Source of the DNA: a virus
Strand: one strand, 5' to 3'
Virus record (IMG/VR): IMGVR_UViG_3300026518_000055
Span: 1-25,476 of that record
DNA length: 25,476 bases
In this document: positions 20,239-25,476 of the stretch, in pieces
Position numbering within the stretch: position 1 is the first letter of the stretch
How the letters are laid out: the number at the start of each line of letters is the position of its first letter
Notes under the pieces: model-generated
The model's input: only the letters and a program-made list of their open reading frames with translations
Databases searched by the model: none
Told to the model about the DNA's origin: nothing
Program-made: the position numbers and the translations under genes

Positions 20239-21915
20239 ATGCAAAATGTAAAGATTGACTTTGTACCTATAGCTCAAAATTCTCAAAAAATAGATTTTGT
20301 GGCTAATCCAGATGTTGTTCCGTCAGTACCAAAACTTCCAGCATCCAAGACGTCCATTCTTGGCGATATTGGAAACTATTTGAAGTCAGTTGGAAATGAT
20401 GTTGTGGGAGGCCTTGATAAAGCTTCAAGCTCCACGTTGAATGATTTACAAAGCTTGGGTGGCAAGACTGTTAATGCATTAAACATATTATCCCCTTTGG
20501 GGGCAGTAGTCCAAGGGGCAGCTAAACAAGGTGCGAAAACTATTGGTGACCCAAATAGTTTTACATACAAGGCTTCAGACTTTCTTGGTAATACGATCCC
20601 ATTTGTGATGGGCGGCGAAGGCCTGGATGCAGCTAGAGGGGCAGCTGAAGCGTTGCCATTCATTGGGAAGGGCGCTGAGTGGCTAGGCGGCTCAGGTCTA
20701 GCTGGTGTATCTAGAAGAGCGTTAGGGGCTGCCGCATACGGTGGGTTAACTAATCCCGGAAACCGTCTTAAGGGCGCTGAGATTGGCGCTGTAGCTTCTC
20801 CAGTGGCTGACATTATTCCTGGTTTGGCTAAAGGGGGTAAATTCCTTACCCAAGGTATAAAAGATTGGATTAGTCCGGATGCGGCAGTAAAAAATATTGT
20901 ACAATATTTAGGGAGTGGACAAAATCGAGAAAATGCAGGACAATATGTAGCGAAAGCAATAAAAAACACCTACGCAAAACATAAGAGTCAAGCAAATGTT
21001 CTATATAATCGTGTTAGTAATTTGGTTAGCCCTAATGGCAATAACCGCTTAACATTTTCAACATTTAAAAAACTTCCTGGTGAAGTCTTACAAAATATTC
21101 TACAAGATTCTGACATTAGAAGCGTAGCTTCTGAATTATCTAAAAATCCTACATTTAATAATGCCATTAATCTGCGTGGTCAACTACAAAGTGAAATAAG
21201 TGCATTAACTCCTGCTAATAGTGTAGGTGATTCTGCCTCTCGGGCTCTTATTAAACATTATCAGAAGGGATTAGATGCTTTAGATCAAGACTTAGATATT
21301 AATCTAAATCGCGCAGGCCCCGAGGCCGAACAAGCATATTCCACGGCCAAAAGTTATTTTCGAAAGAATGTGATTCCTTATCGAGAAAATAGCTCAATTT
21401 TCAAAATGGCCACAGGAAGACTTACAAATCCAACCAATATTCATAATGTATTTTCACTTCCAGAGCCATCTACTTTAAAAGTCTTGAAAGATTTGCCGAC
21501 CGAAGCAAAAAATCGAATTATGTTAAGCCGTCTTGGAAAAATTAATACTGTTACAAAGCCAGAAAAGTTAGCGAAAGAATATGATAACGCTATTAACGAT
21601 GGTTTAGAAACCAGTATGACACCAAAATTACACAGCTTGATGAGTCATTTACAAAGCACCATTAAGCGCAGAAATGATTTCGACCAAGGGGCCGGCCTTG
21701 CAACAGGTTTACTTTTGGGTTCGCATGTCAACCCCGAGTGGGGAACTATAGCCGGAGGGTATGTAGGAAATGCAATAGCTAAGCCATTAGCAAAAGGGAC
21801 GCGTGCCATTCTTAGAACCTTACCAGCAAAAAAATCTGCACAAGCAATAACAACTGCGTATAAACCATCAGCAAAAGCAGTCCTTGCCAACCTCATCGGA
21901 GGCCAATATCAATGA
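20239..21915 (+). CDS. Ejection/internal virion protein, P22 gp16-like position
   Basis: A 558-residue protein (P22 gp16 is about 609). Residues about 45-230 are rich in Gly/Ala hydrophobic helices (GAVVQGAAKQGAKTIG, ALGAAAYGGLTNPGNRLKGA) that could insert into a membrane or line a DNA channel. Residues about 235-470 form a charged helical domain, followed by another Gly/Ala stretch (GAGLATGLLLGSHVNPEWG). No lytic transglycosylase motif is seen. It follows the second ejection gene by 2 nt and overlaps the fibre gene by 4 nt. Confidence 0.65.
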   Translation: MQNVKIDFVPIAQNSQKIDFVANPDVVPSVPKLPASKTSILGDIGNYLKSVGNDVVGGLDKASSSTLNDLQSLGGKTVNALNILSPLGAVVQGAAKQGAKTIGDPNSFTYKASDFLGNTIPFVMGGEGLDAARGAAEALPFIGKGAEWLGGSGLAGVSRRALGAAAYGGLTNPGNRLKGAEIGAVASPVADIIPGLAKGGKFLTQGIKDWISPDAAVKNIVQYLGSGQNRENAGQYVAKAIKNTYAKHKSQANVLYNRVSNLVSPNGNNRLTFSTFKKLPGEVLQNILQDSDIRSVASELSKNPTFNNAINLRGQLQSEISALTPANSVGDSASRALIKHYQKGLDALDQDLDINLNRAGPEAEQAYSTAKSYFRKNVIPYRENSSIFKMATGRLTNPTNIHNVFSLPEPSTLKVLKDLPTEAKNRIMLSRLGKINTVTKPEKLAKEYDNAINDGLETSMTPKLHSLMSHLQSTIKRRNDFDQGAGLATGLLLGSHVNPEWGTIAGGYVGNAIAKPLAKGTRAILRTLPAKKSAQAITTAYKPSAKAVLANLIGGQYQ

Positions 21916-24224
21916 TTTCATATGTCTTAACTCCAAACCCAGTCCTGCAACTAACCGATAACGACGGAAACTTCATACCTTTCGGAACAGTTGAAACATT
22001 AGATTGGGATACTCGCTTGCCAAAGCCAACTTATTTTGACCCAGCAGGTCAAAAACCACGGCCTAATCCGTTTCCTTTAGACTCGATAGGCCGTGCATTT
22101 ACAGTCTATTGGGAAGACGATAAAGCATATTATTTGCGTTTAAGAGACAGAAATGGAAACACAGTTTGGCAAAGTTCTGAGCCTTATACTCCCGGCGCAG
22201 GTGGCGGATCAAGTGTTACAACTAACAATGAAGTAGAAAATTTATTTTTAAATGGGCAAATGCGCTTTTTTGAGCAAGCTCGCTATGAGCCTATTCCCTC
22301 TGGCGTAACTGAAAACGTGGCTGAGGGAGGATGGTCATTCGAAAAGGATGGAACCAACCCTGATGACAAAATAGAATTCTTAGCGTTCACTCTTGACGAA
22401 ACAGCGGTTGATGCGACTCCCATTTATTACTTTAATTATGTTTCGACAACACCTGGTACTGGGGAAACCAAAAAGGATTTTCGCTTTAATATTAAGGATG
22501 TTCGTTCTTTATCAAATGAAGAAATAACAGTAGCGGCAGCCGCTCGGTCTGATTTGGCTGGAACCGTCAACGTTACGGTACTTGCGGTGCAAAACTTTGG
22601 TACTGCTTCAGCTTCAGTGACTCCCAGCGCTCCTGTTGAAACGACTCTAGGGGTTTTTTCTTTAAACACCGCCTGGCAAGCACTAAACGTTACAGAAACT
22701 CTTCCAGATTTAATTGGTAAAACCTTAGGCGATAATGGAGATGACTATTTACAAATAGTGTTTCGATTTCCTTTAAACACAAATGTCAATATTGAAATGA
22801 CCAACTTTTATTTAAAACGTGGTGCATCTTCTTCTGTCTATCCTTATGAAACCTACGCAGAGGTTCAAGCGTCTTTAAATAGATTAAATTTCCCCGAACC
22901 TAATGATTTTACTAATTTCCCAAATTCTTCCTACCCTGCATTTGAGAGTGAGCAAGCTTATGATGTTTTAACTCTTGTTCCTTCTGATAACCGCCTGGTT
23001 GAAGATTGGCGCAGCCCTATCCCTATAGGTGCTACTCAAATGTTTCCAAGTGATTCAATTCCGCCGGGTTGGATTCAGGCAGCAGGACAAGAATTACTAC
23101 AAGCAGGACAATACAACCGGCTTTATAATGTTCCATTCTCAGGAGGTAAACTTTTTGGGAATGTTTATGGCATTGCTGAAGACAATACGGGTGCAGTAAG
23201 TTCCTGGAGTGGTTCCAGTGATATTTTTAGTATTTTCACAACCAATATTGGTGTTACCAATATTTGGAGCGCAGGAACTTCCGGATTCACATTTATTGAA
23301 AATGTTGCCGGTCATGCATCTGTTGGAATTAGGAGTATTGCTGACTCAGGCCCTACATGGACTATGGAAAATACAGCCAATGGCGCAGTTACGACACCCA
23401 CTACTGATACTTCAATGACTTTAAATGTAATCACATTAGGAAGTGCTTCAACACCGGCCCGATGGGAGTTTACTGGTATTCCGGCGACTTCAATTAGTGG
23501 AGGGCAGTATATTGCTTTTGTGACCACGGTCGGAAGTTACTATGTTTGGTTTACTAAAGATGGCGCTGGCACAGACCCAGCACTTCCAGGCTTTGCTGGC
23601 TCATTTCAAATAAATTTGGTAAGTGGAAATACTGCCGAGGAAGTAGCGTTGATAACTGCTCGAGCTATAGATGGATTTGCATCATATGCGTATACGGCCC
23701 TTTCTGGAAATGCGATAAACGCCGGCAATTATTTCGAAATTGCTGTATTAGGTCAAAGCTATGCGATTTATTACAGAGTTGATGGAGCTGGCACGGCACC
23801 GGTTGTTCCAAGCGCTATCACCGTTCCCATTGAAATCCTATCAACGGATACCGCTGCCGACGTATCAAGTAAAACTGCCACGCTTTTAAGTCCTTTATTG
23901 TGGAAAATGCCAGATTGGCGAGGCTCTTTTACAAGAGCGTGGGACGATGGCAGGGGGCTTGACCCCGACGCCGCAAGTCGAACAAATCGAGGAGACGGCA
24001 CAAGCGGTGACAATGTAGGCACGTTTCAAGCTGACGAGTTTGGCTCTCACGCTCACGCGCCCGATTTTGCCGGGTCTTGGATTGGTACGACCCCTGGAAC
24101 AGTGTCGGACCAGTCAGCGGCAGGTGGTGATAACGACTATACGTTTCAAAACAGCACAAACTCGCAGGGCGGTAACGAAACACGCCCCAAAAACTATTAT
24201 TTTAACTTCATTGTCAAATATTAA
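21912..24224 (+). CDS. Tail fibre / receptor-binding protein with interrupted collar domain
   Basis: A 770-residue protein. Residues 1-95 form a virion-attachment domain (SYVLTPNPVLQLTDNDG). About 105-310 is a beta-sandwich of the carbohydrate-binding type (ENLFLNGQMRFFEQARY). About 368-420 is the start of a tail-collar domain (IPIGATQMFPSDSIPPGW). About 421-663 is an inserted region with two DGAGT repeats (530-590, 605-662). About 664-770 is the fibre tip (PDWRGSFTRAWDDGRG, SHAHA, GGNETRPKNYYFNFIVKY). The SHAHA His pair is the usual metal-binding feature of such trimeric tips. It is the likely main host-recognition protein and overlaps the ejection gene by ATGA. Confidence 0.82.
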   Translation: MISYVLTPNPVLQLTDNDGNFIPFGTVETLDWDTRLPKPTYFDPAGQKPRPNPFPLDSIGRAFTVYWEDDKAYYLRLRDRNGNTVWQSSEPYTPGAGGGSSVTTNNEVENLFLNGQMRFFEQARYEPIPSGVTENVAEGGWSFEKDGTNPDDKIEFLAFTLDETAVDATPIYYFNYVSTTPGTGETKKDFRFNIKDVRSLSNEEITVAAAARSDLAGTVNVTVLAVQNFGTASASVTPSAPVETTLGVFSLNTAWQALNVTETLPDLIGKTLGDNGDDYLQIVFRFPLNTNVNIEMTNFYLKRGASSSVYPYETYAEVQASLNRLNFPEPNDFTNFPNSSYPAFESEQAYDVLTLVPSDNRLVEDWRSPIPIGATQMFPSDSIPPGWIQAAGQELLQAGQYNRLYNVPFSGGKLFGNVYGIAEDNTGAVSSWSGSSDIFSIFTTNIGVTNIWSAGTSGFTFIENVAGHASVGIRSIADSGPTWTMENTANGAVTTPTTDTSMTLNVITLGSASTPARWEFTGIPATSISGGQYIAFVTTVGSYYVWFTKDGAGTDPALPGFAGSFQINLVSGNTAEEVALITARAIDGFASYAYTALSGNAINAGNYFEIAVLGQSYAIYYRVDGAGTAPVVPSAITVPIEILSTDTAADVSSKTATLLSPLLWKMPDWRGSFTRAWDDGRGLDPDAASRTNRGDGTSGDNVGTFQADEFGSHAHAPDFAGSWIGTTPGTVSDQSAAGGDNDYTFQNSTNSQGGNETRPKNYYFNFIVKY

Positions 24225-24232
24225 GGTGAACT

Positions 24233-24538
24233 ATGCAATCTTTTAAAACACAGCCTTTAAACAAGTCAGCCAACAGCACCGAATACTCTATTTATCCAAC
24301 ACGAGGTGGTTTTATTACTGTTGGTACGGAAACCCCAGAAATTTTTTGCCAATTAATGGTTGGAAACACGGGAAGTGTTATTGTGGAAACAGCTGATGGC
24401 GAACAGCGTTATTACCCTCAACTCAATGCAGGTGTAATTTACCCAATAGCAGGTGTAAAAATTATAGCGTCTGCAACTATAGACGCTCAAGCTGTAACAA
24501 CTTCTGCAACCAATATTTGGTGGTACGGGGGAATCTAA
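24233..24538 (+). CDS. Small beta-rich virion-region protein
   Basis: A 101-residue protein, mostly short strands (GGFITVGTETPEIFCQLMVG, SVIVETADGEQRYYPQLNAG), no signal peptide or membrane segment. It lies 8 nt after the fibre gene and one base before the next ORF. Possibly a fibre-associated or chaperone-like protein; no family is recognised. Confidence 0.6.
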   Translation: MQSFKTQPLNKSANSTEYSIYPTRGGFITVGTETPEIFCQLMVGNTGSVIVETADGEQRYYPQLNAGVIYPIAGVKIIASATIDAQAVTTSATNIWWYGGI

Positions 24539-24539
24539 T

Positions 24540-24683
24540 ATGAATCAATTGCCAGTTCACAATCAATATTTATTTGCATTAATTCCTGATGGGGAATCAA
24601 TTGTCAATGCTGAACTTCGATTCACTGAGGATGACTCAGTTAGAGATATTGAAGACGGCCAAGAGCGAGAAATCGAGGGGTAA
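24540..24683 (+). CDS. Short acidic protein between fibre genes
   Basis: A 47-codon frame starting one base after the previous stop, MNQLPVHNQYLFALIPDGES, ending in an acidic tail (DDSVRDIEDGQEREIEG). A GGGGGA site precedes the ATG at moderate distance, and the next gene starts 4 nt after its stop. The compact spacing supports a real small gene. The function is unknown. Confidence 0.5.
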   Translation: MNQLPVHNQYLFALIPDGESIVNAELRFTEDDSVRDIEDGQEREIEG

Positions 24684-24687
24684 AAAA

Positions 24688-25476
24688 ATGGGTGTAAAAA
24701 TATCAGAAATGACAGCGGCTGGGTCTGCGGAATTAAGTGATAATTTAGAGATTGATAGAGCCGGTGTTACGCTTCGCATCAGTAATCAACAAATTGTCGA
24801 TTTAGCTACATCAGAAATCGGAGCGCTCAGATTTGTTGGCACGTGGAATGCTAACACAAATACGCCCGCCCTAGTGAGTGGTACTGGCACGAACGGAGAC
24901 GTATATATCGTAAGCGCGGCTGGGTCAACCAGCCTAGATGGTACGTCATCCTGGAATGTTGGTGACTGGGCTGTATTTGATGGAGACACTTCGGTGTGGC
25001 GACGCATTTTTTATGTTCCGACCTTAACTGAGAATTACATCCCCATCGGAAGCTCTACTGGCGCGATAACAGAATCGGCCAACTTGCAGTATGACACTGG
25101 CAGTGACCGCTTTTCAGTAGGAACTGGGCATCTATTTCTTTCTACAGACAACGCAGTTTTAGGTGGAGCCTTTAACCAAGCGCAAGCGGTTTACGCAGCT
25201 ACAGTTGGTGGAACCAGCTTGGTGGCTTCTGGAGATAAATCTGCTGTGCTTGGCGGTGAAAGTAATATTGCTTCAGGCACAAACTCCGCAATCGTAGGCG
25301 GTAACTTTAATCAAGCTAGCGGGACTGATTCAAGCGTTCTTTTTGGCAAGTCGAGCGTCGCATCTGGGGATTATTGCGCTGCTGGGGGCGATACCAACCA
25401 ATGCTTAAGTGATTTGGGTGTAGTTTTTGGCGGCAATGCTAATATCCTTAATGCTGGGTCAGAATACTCAGCTATA
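24688..25476 (+). CDS. Second tail fibre with YadA-like beta-roll repeats, 3' end missing
   Basis: The reading frame from ATG 24688 stays open for 263 codons to the window edge. The N-terminus 'MGVKISEMTAAGSAELSDNLEIDRAG' and then 'GTWNANTNTP...NGDVYIVSAAGS...WNVGDWAVFDG' are modules common in phage fibres. From about residue 150 there are degenerate repeats of about 14-16 residues (AVLGGAFNQA, AVLGGESNIASGTNS, AIVGGNFNQASGTDS, VVFGGNANI). This GG.xN.A.G.xS pattern is that of the left-handed beta-roll head of YadA-type adhesins. It is probably a second, trimeric receptor-binding fibre. Confidence 0.75.
   Translation, partial: MGVKISEMTAAGSAELSDNLEIDRAGVTLRISNQQIVDLATSEIGALRFVGTWNANTNTPALVSGTGTNGDVYIVSAAGSTSLDGTSSWNVGDWAVFDGDTSVWRRIFYVPTLTENYIPIGSSTGAITESANLQYDTGSDRFSVGTGHLFLSTDNAVLGGAFNQAQAVYAATVGGTSLVASGDKSAVLGGESNIASGTNSAIVGGNFNQASGTDSSVLFGKSSVASGDYCAAGGDTNQCLSDLGVVFGGNANILNAGSEYSAI

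Noticed and set aside
20376-20969. Long minus-strand ORF of 197 codons
   Set aside because: It is a shadow of the gp16-like gene. It is Pro/Ala-rich with no ribosome site and conflicts with the coding strand.

Overview
The window looks like the right-hand part of the immunity region, the replication region and most of the virion operon of a temperate, P22-like podovirus (or prophage) of an AT-rich bacterium. The late genes run in the P22 order: small terminase, large terminase, portal, scaffold, coat, gp4-like tail factor, gp10-like stabilization protein, three ejection-type proteins, then tail fibre genes. The host is probably a gammaproteobacterium, because the repressor, YdaS-like Cro, O-like initiator and P22-type head module are all typical of such phages. 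Nothing here fixes the genus. No integrase, antirepressor or lysis gene is visible; these would have to lie outside the window.

Layout. Positions 1-420 hold the 3' part of an exported or membrane-anchored protein. Positions 487-2324 (minus strand) carry a small ORF, a Panacea (DUF4065)-type toxin-antitoxin pair with its own promoter and operator, and a CI/LexA-like repressor that has lost both catalytic residues. The divergent Cro/YdaS-like gene starts at about 2480, and the control region between the two contains a clean 20-bp operator. Positions 2650-4525 are a 'moron' zone of small membrane proteins. Three of its minus-strand genes each have a closely matching promoter at the same distance from the start codon. 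A tRNA-like element and a tRNA-Pro(UGG) follow at 4748-4909.

Replication and accessory genes (4955-8483). The O-like initiator gene contains a candidate origin: two five-unit iteron arrays, an AT-rich heptamer repeat and a 10-bp-arm palindrome, arranged as in the lambda O gene. A second replication protein, a small ORF, a VRR-NUC nuclease and five small unrecognised ORFs follow, many with start/stop overlaps. A short minus-strand gene (8506-8658) and a palindrome-rich control region separate this from the late operon.

Late operon (8816 to right edge). Terminase subunits cut and pump DNA through the portal. Scaffold and coat build the shell. The gp4- and gp10-like proteins close the portal vertex, and the ejection proteins travel with the DNA. 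Host recognition is assigned to a 770-residue fibre, whose collar/tip domain is interrupted by an inserted repeat region, and to a second fibre with YadA-like beta-roll repeats that runs off the right edge. Two short genes too small for a routine ORF scan (8506-8658 minus, 24540-24683 plus) and a 54-residue membrane protein (9735-9899) were found by reading the sequence.
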